Shown here piece after piece: positions 1 through 6,822 of a DNA stretch of 10,298 nt. The first letter of the stretch is position 1. Each line of letters begins with the position of its first letter. Origin of the DNA: Spirochaetales bacterium (GTDB lineage: Bacteria; Spirochaetota; Spirochaetia; DSM-16054; Sediminispirochaetaceae); the NCBI GenBank assembly GCA_021767325.1, contig JAASTM010000036.1:1-10298 (forward strand). Reading direction: 5' to 3'. Position numbers and translations under genes: made by a program. Below the pieces are notes generated by a model that made no database searches, was not told where the DNA came from, and saw nothing but the letters and a program-made list of their open reading frames with translations.

Positions 1-1020
1 GGCATGGAGCCGGGAGAGCTCGTAATCGACAAAATATATGAGGCATTGAAAATGTTGGGAATAGATACGGTGTTCGACACCAACTTTTCTGCCGATCTGA
101 CCATCATGGAGGAAGGTACCGAGTTCCTCAACCGCCTGGAAGCTGGAGGCCCCTTTCCCCTAATTACTTCTTGCTCGCCGGGCTGGATCAAATTCGGTGA
201 AACATACTTTCCCGATCTGATCGACAATATTTCTTCCTGTAAATCACCCCAACAGATGATGGGCACTCTTATAAAAACCTACTTTGCAGAAACCAGAAAT
301 CTGGCACCTGACCACATCTTCAGTCTTTCGATTATGCCCTGCACTGCTAAAAAATTCGAGGCAGAACGGCCCGAAATGAATGACAGCGGGTACCAGGATG
401 TAGACCGGGTGCTGACCACCCGCGAACTGGCCCGGATGATCCGGCAAGCCGGCATCAACTTTCAAAAGCTGGAAGGGATTAAACCGGATTCCATGCTCTC
501 GCAGTACAGCGGGGCCGCCACCATCTTCGGTGCAACCGGCGGGGTAATGGAAGCTGCGCTGCGAACTGCCTACGAACTGAAAACCGGCCAGCCTCTGGAT
601 CAAATCGACTTCACCCCCGTACGCGGGCTGGCAGATACCAAAACTGCGGCCGTACCGGTGAGCGGTACAGAAATCAGGGTTGCCGTAGTCCACGGCCTTT
701 CGAATGCGCGTAAAATCCTGAGTACAGTTCGCGATGAGGTCAAAGCCGGAAAGGAACCGTCCTACCACTTTATCGAGGTTATGGCCTGTCGCGGGGGCTG
801 TGTCGGCGGCGGAGGTCAGCCGATAGAAAACTCGCTCTACCAGCGATCCAAACGGGCCAATGGGCTCTATACTGAAGATGCGGGGTTGCCGTTACGCAAG
901 TCACATGAAAACCCGGAAGTAGCTGCTCTGTATGAAAAATACCTCAAGAACCCCGGGGGAGAGAAGTCACACCACCTGCTGCACACGCACTATCACCAGC
1001 GCGACCGGCACGCGGTATAG
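1..1020 (+). CDS. [FeFe] hydrogenase catalytic subunit, C-terminal part (5' end off window)
   Basis: Catalytic H-cluster domain of an [FeFe] hydrogenase, which interconverts protons plus electrons and H2 in the cytoplasm. Residues are counted from the Met at position 4. That Met is internal: the frame is open to base 1, and its MEPG context matches the middle of the family, so the ferredoxin-like N-terminal domains are off the window. All three H-cluster signatures are visible: L1 TSCSPGW (55-61), L2 MPCTAKKFE (111-119, Cys113) and L3 MACRGGCVGGGGQP (260-273, Cys262 and Cys266). The C-terminus carries the small-subunit-like tail (RKSHENPEV near 298-306). Glu37, Glu40, Arg44, Ser77 and Cys57 line up with the proton-transfer residues of the Clostridium pasteurianum enzyme as I remember its numbering. 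The L1 motif has Ser58 where the classic motif has a second Cys, and Cys79 is an extra Cys. Overall it resembles HndD-type NAD(P)-linked enzymes more than ferredoxin-only ones. Whether it is bifurcating cannot be decided without the upstream genes. Confidence 0.95.
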   Translation, partial: GMEPGELVIDKIYEALKMLGIDTVFDTNFSADLTIMEEGTEFLNRLEAGGPFPLITSCSPGWIKFGETYFPDLIDNISSCKSPQQMMGTLIKTYFAETRNLAPDHIFSLSIMPCTAKKFEAERPEMNDSGYQDVDRVLTTRELARMIRQAGINFQKLEGIKPDSMLSQYSGAATIFGATGGVMEAALRTAYELKTGQPLDQIDFTPVRGLADTKTAAVPVSGTEIRVAVVHGLSNARKILSTVRDEVKAGKEPSYHFIEVMACRGGCVGGGGQPIENSLYQRSKRANGLYTEDAGLPLRKSHENPEVAALYEKYLKNPGGEKSHHLLHTHYHQRDRHAV

Positions 1021-1511
1021 GAGGAGGGATAGATCGGCGGCATTTCGGAGCTCAATTTACGAACCAGGGGTTTCAGCTGTGAGGTGAGATCTTCCAAGCG
1101 GTCCAGATTGTGCGGGAATGCATAGATGAAAAAACCTCGTATTACCGAAGAACTCGCATCGGAGCGCCCGCTCTGATCCGGTGAAAAACCCGACATCCCC
1201 AGCTCGTCGCGCAGCACCGGCTGAATTGAATAGCGGGAAAAGCTGATAAACTCCTCCAGAGCTTCGACCCCGGACTCGAGTATGTGGGTATCCCGTTCGA
1301 ACAAATCGTGCAGCTGTACCATTTGCCGTATCTGACGCAATACTGAGGAGGGAAACGACATCTTTTCGAGTAAATTGAGAAACCAACCCTTATCAAAATG
1401 GTTGTAGAAAAGGGTACGCACAGCCTCGATCAGAAATAGAATACGTTGCGTATCCTCATTCGCCGTAACCTGAGACAAAATTCCACTGCCGCCGTGTGTT
1501 TGCGCTTCCAT
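993..1511 (-). CDS. Hypothetical protein, 172 aa
   Basis: I do not recognise this protein. It is a soluble, mainly helical-looking sequence with no signal peptide and no membrane segment. It has a hydrophobic/aromatic patch early (LFLIEAVRTLFYNHFDKGWF, about 26-45) and charged helices in the middle, with no cysteine motif or known catalytic signature. The ATG at 1511 is supported by an AGGAG two bases upstream (slightly close) and by its position 33 bp after the stop of the MscS-like gene on the same strand, so the two probably share a transcript. Its last 28 bases overlap, antiparallel, the 3' end of the hydrogenase gene. The basic, Arg/Trp-ending tail (TACRSRW) is encoded inside that overlap and may be dispensable. 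The reading frame is intact. Confidence reflects the good Shine-Dalgarno sequence and operon position rather than homology. Confidence 0.7.
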   Translation of the reverse strand: MEAQTHGGSGILSQVTANEDTQRILFLIEAVRTLFYNHFDKGWFLNLLEKMSFPSSVLRQIRQMVQLHDLFERDTHILESGVEALEEFISFSRYSIQPVLRDELGMSGFSPDQSGRSDASSSVIRGFFIYAFPHNLDRLEDLTSQLKPLVRKLSSEMPPIYPSSYTACRSRW

Positions 1512-1544
1512 TACTCCTAATATCGGCCTCTTCCAAGGTATAGT

Positions 1545-2033
1545 TTACCTGCGGGTCACCCGTTTTATCGCTTTCTGAAACACAACATTATTCGGAATAT
1601 GCAGTTCATTCTCATTCTCATCATGCAGGGTCACGAAAAACAGGCTTATGTCGGCGACCGTACCGTGCCACCCCTCCGGCATAATAGTTATATCATCATT
1701 GATTTTGAAGGGATTGGTAAAAAACAGGATGAATCCGGCCATAATATTGCTGAGAATACTCCACACTGCGACCAGGCCAATGGCAATAATACCCAAAATA
1801 CCGGAAATAAAGACCCACACATTCTTCAATCCGAGGCCCCATACATACACGATCAGAATAATTGTGACCATCCAAATGAGAAAACTCTTGAATTTGTGCA
1901 ATGCCGCACCGCGGGATCGTTTTATATTCTGTGTCCGTATAAACTTATCAATTGCCCGCTTGAGCAGGCGCTGAATAATCTGCGACATTATTAGAGCGCC
2001 AACGGACACGGTAATTTTTACTAATAGCGTCAT
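1545..2033 (-). CDS. Short MscS-family mechanosensitive channel protein, 162 aa
   Basis: Inner-membrane protein of the small-conductance mechanosensitive channel (MscS) family, which releases solutes on hypo-osmotic shock. Three hydrophobic segments are visible: about 2-24, 48-68 and 72-105. The third is the pore-lining TM3 equivalent, rich in Gly/Ala/Ser spacing (SGILGIIAIG) and continuing into SNIMAGFILFFTNPF, the most diagnostic MscS stretch. After it comes the beta domain (GTVADISLFFVTL, 124-136; then HIPNNVVFQ, 145-153). The protein stops at 162, where E. coli MscS (286 aa) would continue into its alpha/beta cytoplasmic vestibule. The basic ending (KRVTRR) is close to the end of the beta domain, so this looks like a compact form, not a random truncation. 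The start is fixed by a strong AGGAGG four bases before the ATG. It heads a two-gene unit with the 172-aa protein. Base composition is AT-richer than in the flanking genes. Confidence 0.9.
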   Translation of the reverse strand: MTLLVKITVSVGALIMSQIIQRLLKRAIDKFIRTQNIKRSRGAALHKFKSFLIWMVTIILIVYVWGLGLKNVWVFISGILGIIAIGLVAVWSILSNIMAGFILFFTNPFKINDDITIMPEGWHGTVADISLFFVTLHDENENELHIPNNVVFQKAIKRVTRR

Positions 2034-2094
2034 ACTTCCTCCTCTTTAAATACATGCGAACATGGAGGACCATTCGTCAAGCCACCGAATGGAG

Positions 2095-2108
2095 ATTCAA
2101 ATTTGAAT
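2095..2108. repeat. Perfect 14-bp palindrome ATTCAAATTTGAAT
   Basis: The sequence equals its own reverse complement over 14 bases with no spacer. It lies in the divergent intergenic region and its right half is the proposed -35 of the UPF0182 gene. Such a position would suit an operator for a dimeric repressor. It is AT-rich, so chance occurrence is less unlikely than for mixed sequence. Confidence 0.45.
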
Positions 2109-2167
2109 TCCGCGGCTATTTTTTCTATCTTGAATTTACATGCCGAAAGAAGCGTGGTTTTGAAGGG

Positions 2168-2174
2168 AAAGGAG
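2168..2174 (+). promoter_or_regulatory. Ribosome binding site deciding the UPF0182 start
   Basis: AAAGGAG lies five bases before the ATG at 2180. The alternative upstream in-frame ATG at 2054 has no comparable site in register and would add 42 Arg/Lys/aromatic-rich residues before the first membrane helix. This favours 2180 as the real start. Confidence 0.75.
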
Positions 2175-2179
2175 TCAGC

Positions 2180-5146
2180 ATGTATACAGTAGTATTTTTA
2201 GGATTAATAGTAATCAGCGGAGCAATTCTGTTTCGAGGGATTCACTCCGGAAAAAAGCGCAGCATTATCATAGGGGCCGCACTTGCGGTAGTAACCCTCC
2301 TGTTTTTCTGGTTCATGGGTTTCTGGGTCGAGAAGCTGTGGTTTGATTCTCTCGGCTATGTAAACCGTTTCTGGGAAGAGATCCTCATCAAGCTTGTTTC
2401 AGGTCTGATTGGTCTGGTAATTGGAGTGGGAGTACTGCTCCCCTTTGCACTTCTGGTGCAAATCCCAAAGGAGAGCGGGTTGCCGCGTAAGACACTTCGT
2501 CTGGTACCCCTGGTTTTAGGCGGTTTGATCGGCATCTCGAGGGGAGTCGGCAGCTGGGATACCATATTCAAGTTCCTGTATCAACACACTACCGACATCA
2601 AAGAGCCAATCCTCGGGCTGGATGCCGGCTTTTATATGTTTACCCTGCCCTTTTTAGATATAATTTATTCGCTCCTATTCATTCTTTCGATAATCGCCGT
2701 AATTCTGACATTTCTGCCCCTTTATGCACACACCCAGCAGGGGCTCAGTAAATATTTCGGCGGTGGAACCGGAGCCAGGGATGTAACGCCGGAAGAGGAA
2801 GAGCAGGCCCAGGCCGAAAAATCGCAGAAAGGCGGCGGCCTGTTCTTGGCCGCAGCAACTCTCTTCTTCGTACTGTTGGCAGTGGGCAAACTGCTCGACC
2901 GGTACCACCTGCTGCTCGACGCCGGCGGCATAACCGTCGGACCCGGCTGGACGGACGCACATATCCGTATGCCGATGTATTTAATAGCAGCTCTGATCGC
3001 CCTCGCCGGTGCCGTTGTCCTGTGGATCCCGGCCCTCCGTCGTAAGATCGGTACACCATTCGGTAAGCTCTTCTCGCACATGCTGCATCCGCAGGCCACC
3101 GGTGCCGGATCGGTTCTGATTGTCATCCTGGTGCTGTGGTTCCTGGTGCTGAATATCGTACCGGGACTGTTTCAGTCTTTAAAGGTGAGCCCCAATGAAA
3201 TCACTATGGAAAGGCAGTATATCAACAACAACATCGAGATGACCCGCCACGGGTTCAATTTGATGAATATCAGCGAGAAAGAGTTTCCGGTAAGTCAGGA
3301 GTTCAACCAGCAGATGGTTCAAGACAACCAGGGAACTATATCCAACATACGGCTCTGGGACTGGAGAGCGTTGGATTCGGTGTACAAACAGTTTCAGGAA
3401 ATCAGGCTTTATTACGAATTCCGGGATATAGATATCGACCGTTACCATATTGACGGCGACTACCGTTCGGTTATGATTTCCGCCCGCGAAATGGAAACCG
3501 ATAATCTGCCGCCCAAGAGTCAGACCTTCGTAAACAAACGCTTCAAATACACCCACGGCTACGGCATCACAATGAATACGGTTAATGACTTTACAGAATC
3601 CGGACTTCCGCATTTGCTTATCAAAGATATTCCCCCCAAGCATGAGTTCGAGTCTTTGCGGGTTGACCGTCCGGAAATATACTACGGTGAATTGACAGAT
3701 GAATACGTGGTCGCCAATAGTCAGGAGAAAGAGTTTGATTATCCGAGCGGGGATGAAAATGCATATGTCGAATACGCCGGCGACGGAGGTGTCGAGGTAA
3801 GCAACTTCTTTCGAAAGCTTATTTTCGGTTACAAACTCGGCGGAACCAAGTTCCTCTTCTCCGGATATACCGACGAAGACAGCCGGGTCATGTTCCATCG
3901 CGACATTTTGGAACGGGTCAACCGTGTGGCCCCTTTTCTCACCTTCGACCGCGATCCGTACATCGTACTGATAGACGGAGAGCTGCGCTGGATAGTCGAG
4001 GGCTACGCCACTTCAACCAATTTTCCGTACAGTGAATACTACACCGCCGGGGCGGTCGGAAGTTCACGGATAGCAGAACGACGGCGGGGCAGCGAACAAC
4101 AGCTGACCGGCCAGATCAACTACATCCGCAACTCCGTAAAGGCTATCGTGAACCCGTACAACGGCAATATCGACATGTACATCTACGACGAGAGCGATGC
4201 CCTTATCAAGGTATGGAACCGAATATTCCCCGGAATATTCAAAAATAAGTCCGAAATGCCCACCGAACTCAAACAGCACATTCGTTACCCGGCCAACTAC
4301 CTCATGCTGCAGGGCGAGGTCTATGCTAAATACCACATGACCGACCCGGCGGTATTCTATAACCAGGAGGACCTGTGGGTCAGGGCAACTGAAAAGTATT
4401 ACAACGATGTGCAGGAGGTAAAGCCGTACTACGTGATGTGGGAACGGCCAGGCTCCGACCAGCCGGAGTTCGTCGTCATGATGCCCTTTACCCCGAAAAA
4501 CCGGCAGGTACTCATCGGCTGGATCGCCGGAGCAAGCGATCCAGAGCATTACGGCGAGTTTATCGCGTACAAATTCCCGAAGGACAAGCGGGTTCTCGGT
4601 ACTCAGCAGGTCGAAACCAAGATCGACCAGAACAGCTACCTATCCAGTCAGCTGACTCTCTGGAACCAACGCGGTTCCAATGTGATCCGCGGCAATGTGA
4701 TAGCGATTCCGATTGACGACACAATGCTCTATGTGGAACCGATCTACCTGCAGTCGGAAACCGCCGCGTATCCTGAGCTGCGGCTGGTAGCAGTCATGCA
4801 CAACGACAATCTCTCGTATGCAGAATCATTCGAAGAAGCCCTCCGGGGCCTGTATTCAGAGGATGTAGGTCCGCAGAAACTCAACGAGGACGTTGTTTCG
4901 CAGTTTACCTCACAGCAGGGACAGGCGGGCGCCGGCGAACAGGCCGGGGCAGCAGAACAGGCGGCCCAACCCGCCCCCAGTGCCGCCGAACTGCCGGAAG
5001 GAATGGAGCAGCTCATCCGGAGCGCCAACAACGCCTTCGATACCTACTTCGAACTGCTCGGAGAGAAGCGATTCGGCGAAGCTGCGCAGGAGCTGGACCG
5101 GCTCGGCCGGGTGCTGGAACAGATGGCCCGTGAACAGGGGGAGTAA
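2180..5146 (+). CDS. UPF0182 family (COG1615) large membrane protein, about 988 aa
   Basis: Member of the UPF0182 family, whose biochemical function I do not know. The N-terminal third is membrane-embedded: hydrophobic segments at about 2-20, 28-49, 67-93, 107-124, 151-181, 220-239, 266-286 and 310-332, giving seven or eight helices. An acidic loop with a Glu run lies at 204-208. The remaining two thirds form a large hydrophilic domain, likely extracytoplasmic. Family hallmarks include FWVEKLWFDSLGY (48-60), the ERQYINNNIEMTR stretch just after the last helix, NIRLWDWRAL, NKRFKYTHGYG, EFDYPSGDENAY, RVAPFLTFDRDPY and NYIRNSVKAIVNPYNG. Near the C-terminus a Gln/Ala/Gly/Pro-rich linker (about 913-937) leads to a helical tail, also usual for the family. 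The frame could begin at 2054, but 2180 has the ribosome binding site and gives a normal first membrane helix. Its TAA stop is directly followed by the ATG of the DinB-like gene. Confidence 0.95.
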   Translation: MYTVVFLGLIVISGAILFRGIHSGKKRSIIIGAALAVVTLLFFWFMGFWVEKLWFDSLGYVNRFWEEILIKLVSGLIGLVIGVGVLLPFALLVQIPKESGLPRKTLRLVPLVLGGLIGISRGVGSWDTIFKFLYQHTTDIKEPILGLDAGFYMFTLPFLDIIYSLLFILSIIAVILTFLPLYAHTQQGLSKYFGGGTGARDVTPEEEEQAQAEKSQKGGGLFLAAATLFFVLLAVGKLLDRYHLLLDAGGITVGPGWTDAHIRMPMYLIAALIALAGAVVLWIPALRRKIGTPFGKLFSHMLHPQATGAGSVLIVILVLWFLVLNIVPGLFQSLKVSPNEITMERQYINNNIEMTRHGFNLMNISEKEFPVSQEFNQQMVQDNQGTISNIRLWDWRALDSVYKQFQEIRLYYEFRDIDIDRYHIDGDYRSVMISAREMETDNLPPKSQTFVNKRFKYTHGYGITMNTVNDFTESGLPHLLIKDIPPKHEFESLRVDRPEIYYGELTDEYVVANSQEKEFDYPSGDENAYVEYAGDGGVEVSNFFRKLIFGYKLGGTKFLFSGYTDEDSRVMFHRDILERVNRVAPFLTFDRDPYIVLIDGELRWIVEGYATSTNFPYSEYYTAGAVGSSRIAERRRGSEQQLTGQINYIRNSVKAIVNPYNGNIDMYIYDESDALIKVWNRIFPGIFKNKSEMPTELKQHIRYPANYLMLQGEVYAKYHMTDPAVFYNQEDLWVRATEKYYNDVQEVKPYYVMWERPGSDQPEFVVMMPFTPKNRQVLIGWIAGASDPEHYGEFIAYKFPKDKRVLGTQQVETKIDQNSYLSSQLTLWNQRGSNVIRGNVIAIPIDDTMLYVEPIYLQSETAAYPELRLVAVMHNDNLSYAESFEEALRGLYSEDVGPQKLNEDVVSQFTSQQGQAGAGEQAGAAEQAAQPAPSAAELPEGMEQLIRSANNAFDTYFELLGEKRFGEAAQELDRLGRVLEQMAREQGE

Positions 5147-5629
5147 ATGAACGAAAAAGAGTTTCGTGAGTATCTGGCCGGCGTGGTCGCCGGTCATGGT
5201 GCCCACATTAGTTTTGCCCAGGCGGTGGCCGATTTTCCCGAAGAAAAAATCGTGGCCCGTGTGCCCCACATCGACCACACCGCCTGGCAGCTGGTCTATC
5301 ACACAGCCGAGGCTCTGTGGGACATTATCGATTATATCGATTACAGTAACTACGAACCGAAGCCGTATCCCGGCGGGTACTGGCCGCAGAACGACGGCCC
5401 GGAGAGTATCGACCAGTGGTATGAAAAAATTGAATCCATAGAGACGGGTATCAAAACCCTGCAGGAGATGCTGCTCGACCCTGAGCGTGATATTTTCGCC
5501 CCGCTCCCGCATTCGGCTGAGCACAGCATCGTGCGGCAGGCCGTCACTGCCGCCGATCACAACTCATACCACATCGGACAGCTGGTGGATCTGCGGATGC
5601 TGCTGGAAGCCAGGGTCAAAGACTGGTAA
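5147..5629 (+). CDS. DinB-like (DinB/YfiT superfamily) metal-binding protein, 160 aa
   Basis: Four-helix-bundle protein of the DinB/YfiT superfamily, whose members bind a divalent metal through three histidines; some are thiol-dependent S-transferases. The expected ligands are visible: His52 in the helix WQLVYHTAEALWDI, and His138 and His142 in the HNSYHIGQLVDLR motif near the C-terminus. Length is normal for the family (about 150-170 aa). There is no signal peptide, so it is cytoplasmic. The acidic, Tyr/Pro-rich loop (YEPKPYPGGYWP, 69-80) sits where such proteins carry a variable substrate loop. The ATG directly abuts the TAA of the UPF0182 gene, with a GGGGGAG site inside the upstream coding end, so translational coupling is likely. 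Its stop is only 11 bp from the stop of the convergent Fe-S protein gene. The reaction and substrate are unknown. The name DinB does not imply DNA polymerase IV. Confidence 0.9.
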   Translation: MNEKEFREYLAGVVAGHGAHISFAQAVADFPEEKIVARVPHIDHTAWQLVYHTAEALWDIIDYIDYSNYEPKPYPGGYWPQNDGPESIDQWYEKIESIETGIKTLQEMLLDPERDIFAPLPHSAEHSIVRQAVTAADHNSYHIGQLVDLRMLLEARVKDW

Positions 5630-5640
5630 TTTACTGAACC

Positions 5641-6738
5641 CTATTCGCCGGGGTCTTCGGTTGAGTTGCCCGGGCCGGCGGGACCGTCCGGGCCGCCGAA
5701 CATATATGCTTTCAGAAAATCCGGGTCTCCCGGTTTCGGTGCCGCCTGGGATTTATCGGGTGTACGCCCGGCTTTCGTGCCCGCGGCTGCGTTACCGCCC
5801 ACTTTCGAATACGGACAGGCCGACACGCATACCCCGCAGTCGGTGCCGAACTGCTTCCAGGCTGAAAAACAGGTTTCATGATCGATCGAACGCACCATAT
5901 TCGCATAATCCTCGATGATGGAACCCTTGGGGATCGCCCCCACCGGACACAGCGCTGAACACTTGCGGCACACCTCGCACACCTTCGGAAGTTTGAAGTC
6001 CACCGGCTCATCCAGCTCCAGCTGCGCATCGGTAGTCACCGCACCGAGGCGGATTCGGCTGCCGTACTTCTTGTTCACTATCAGCCCGTGCCGGCCTATC
6101 TGGCCGATGCCGGCCCGCGCGGCTATCGGCGGCAAAACGAGCTCACTCTCCCCGTCCATATGACAGACCGCGTTATAACCTAGTCCCCGCAGGTAGGAAG
6201 CAATCACCAGCCCCGGAACCGCCACCCGCAGGTATGTACCGGCTACCTCCGCCGCCTCCCGAATTCCCGGTGCGGTGCGCATCTCCTCCACCGACATCTC
6301 TAATGCATATACCAGCGTGTACGGCAGCAGTTCGTTGTTTTCGCGGCCGTAGCGCTCCCCCCGCCCCCGCACCGAATAGGCGCACTCTTCATCGGTATGC
6401 GTTACTCCGCTGAGTACCGCCGCGTACGAGGCGAGGGACTTTTTCAGATACTCGGTCAGTTCGGAGGAAGAGAGTTTCTGCTTGAGATGTTCAGGAGCTC
6501 TGTATTCCCCTTCGAAACCGCGCACAAAGTCCCGCAGCCGGGTAATAAAGGCAAAGGTCGTATCCACCATCGGGGCTTCGGGCACCTTATTTGAAAACTT
6601 GCCGGGTTGGGCGCTGCGCAGCTCATCATCTATTGCTTTCTTCTCCGGATGCCGTTCGTAATACCGTGTATATCTTTCGCTACCCGGTTCCAGGGTCATC
6701 CGTGAAAATATCGTATCTCTTTCGTCAAATCTGTCCAT
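5641..6738 (-). CDS. Two-[4Fe-4S] protein, reductive dehalogenase / epoxyqueuosine reductase-like, 365 aa
   Basis: Cytoplasmic iron-sulfur protein related to the catalytic part of reductive dehalogenases (RdhA) and of epoxyqueuosine reductase (QueG), both cobalamin enzymes. The nucleotide/corrinoid-fold region carries LPPIAARAGIGQIGRHGLIV (202-221) and YGSRIRLGAVTTD (225-237), the stretch characteristic of these families. Two ferredoxin-type cluster sites follow: CEVCRKCSALCP (Cys254, 257, 260, 264), and Cys290 with CGVCVSACPYSK (Cys301, 304, 308). There is no twin-arginine leader, so it is not a membrane-exported respiratory dehalogenase. The C-terminal HEAT-like domain of QueG is absent, and the chain instead ends in a Gly/Pro-rich tail (about 315-365). 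Corrinoid binding is inferred, not shown. The substrate is unknown. The ATG at 6738 has no Shine-Dalgarno sequence: a TATATT box sits six bases before it, which may mean a leaderless transcript; Met14 is an alternative start without a clear site either. Confidence 0.85.
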   Translation of the reverse strand: MDRFDERDTIFSRMTLEPGSERYTRYYERHPEKKAIDDELRSAQPGKFSNKVPEAPMVDTTFAFITRLRDFVRGFEGEYRAPEHLKQKLSSSELTEYLKKSLASYAAVLSGVTHTDEECAYSVRGRGERYGRENNELLPYTLVYALEMSVEEMRTAPGIREAAEVAGTYLRVAVPGLVIASYLRGLGYNAVCHMDGESELVLPPIAARAGIGQIGRHGLIVNKKYGSRIRLGAVTTDAQLELDEPVDFKLPKVCEVCRKCSALCPVGAIPKGSIIEDYANMVRSIDHETCFSAWKQFGTDCGVCVSACPYSKVGGNAAAGTKAGRTPDKSQAAPKPGDPDFLKAYMFGGPDGPAGPGNSTEDPGE

Positions 6739-6822
6739 ATTTTTAATATATATGAAGGTGACCGTTTGCGAAAGGCCGGTGATATTAATATCCTGAGTAG
6801 TATAGAATAAGGAGGATAGTTT
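6739..6822. promoter_or_regulatory. Divergent promoter region, Fe-S protein / pyruvate kinase
   Basis: This 84-bp spacer must drive both genes. Toward pyruvate kinase, TTGCGA (6766-6771), 17 bp, then TATCCT (6789-6794) matches sigma70 boxes at four of six positions each and would start near 6801. AAGGAGG at 6809-6815, seven bases before the ATG, is a strong ribosome binding site. Toward the Fe-S gene, TATATT (complement of 6745-6750) lies six bases before the start codon, but its -35 is poor. A perfect 12-bp palindrome (6781-6792) overlaps the proposed pyruvate kinase -10. These are eye matches only. Confidence 0.4.
6781..6792. repeat. Perfect 12-bp palindrome GATATTAATATC
   Basis: Self-complementary over 12 bases with no spacer, placed between the two divergent genes and overlapping the proposed -10 of pyruvate kinase. 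A regulator bound here could affect both directions. It is AT-rich, so it may also be chance. Confidence 0.4.

Larger units (their letters stand above)
2034..2179. promoter_or_regulatory. Divergent intergenic region between MscS-like and UPF0182 genes
   Basis: This 146-bp spacer should hold promoters for both directions. On the plus strand, TTGAAT (2103-2108), 17 bp, then TATCTT (2126-2131) is a plausible sigma70-type pair, with four of six matches in each box. It would start transcription near 2138, about 40 bases before the chosen UPF0182 start. On the minus strand a TTGACG box (complement of 2075-2080) is present, but no good -10 lies at standard distance. A perfect 14-bp palindrome (2095-2108) covers the plus-strand -35. 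The frame upstream of the UPF0182 start is open back to an ATG at 2054, but a start there would place the proposed promoter inside the gene. These boxes are eye matches only. Confidence 0.35.

Noticed and set aside
1599..1994. Open plus-strand frame opposite the MscS-like gene
   Set aside because: The antisense strand encodes clear MscS motifs with a strong ribosome binding site; the plus-strand peptide has no family features.
2054..2179. N-terminal extension of the UPF0182 protein from an upstream in-frame ATG
   Set aside because: The extension is basic and not family-like, lacks a ribosome binding site, and would overlap the proposed promoter; 2180 has a good site.
3179..3898. Open frame of 239 codons on the minus strand
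   Set aside because: It lies wholly antisense to strongly conserved UPF0182 coding sequence, has no recognisable domain or ribosome binding site, and looks like a codon-use shadow.
4919..4980. Gln/Ala/Gly-rich repetitive coding stretch in the UPF0182 gene
   Set aside because: A low-complexity linker before the C-terminal helices is usual for the family and is not a DNA repeat element.
4910..5560. Minus-strand frame of 216 codons across the UPF0182/DinB junction
   Set aside because: It spans the ends of two recognised genes on the other strand and has no motif of its own.
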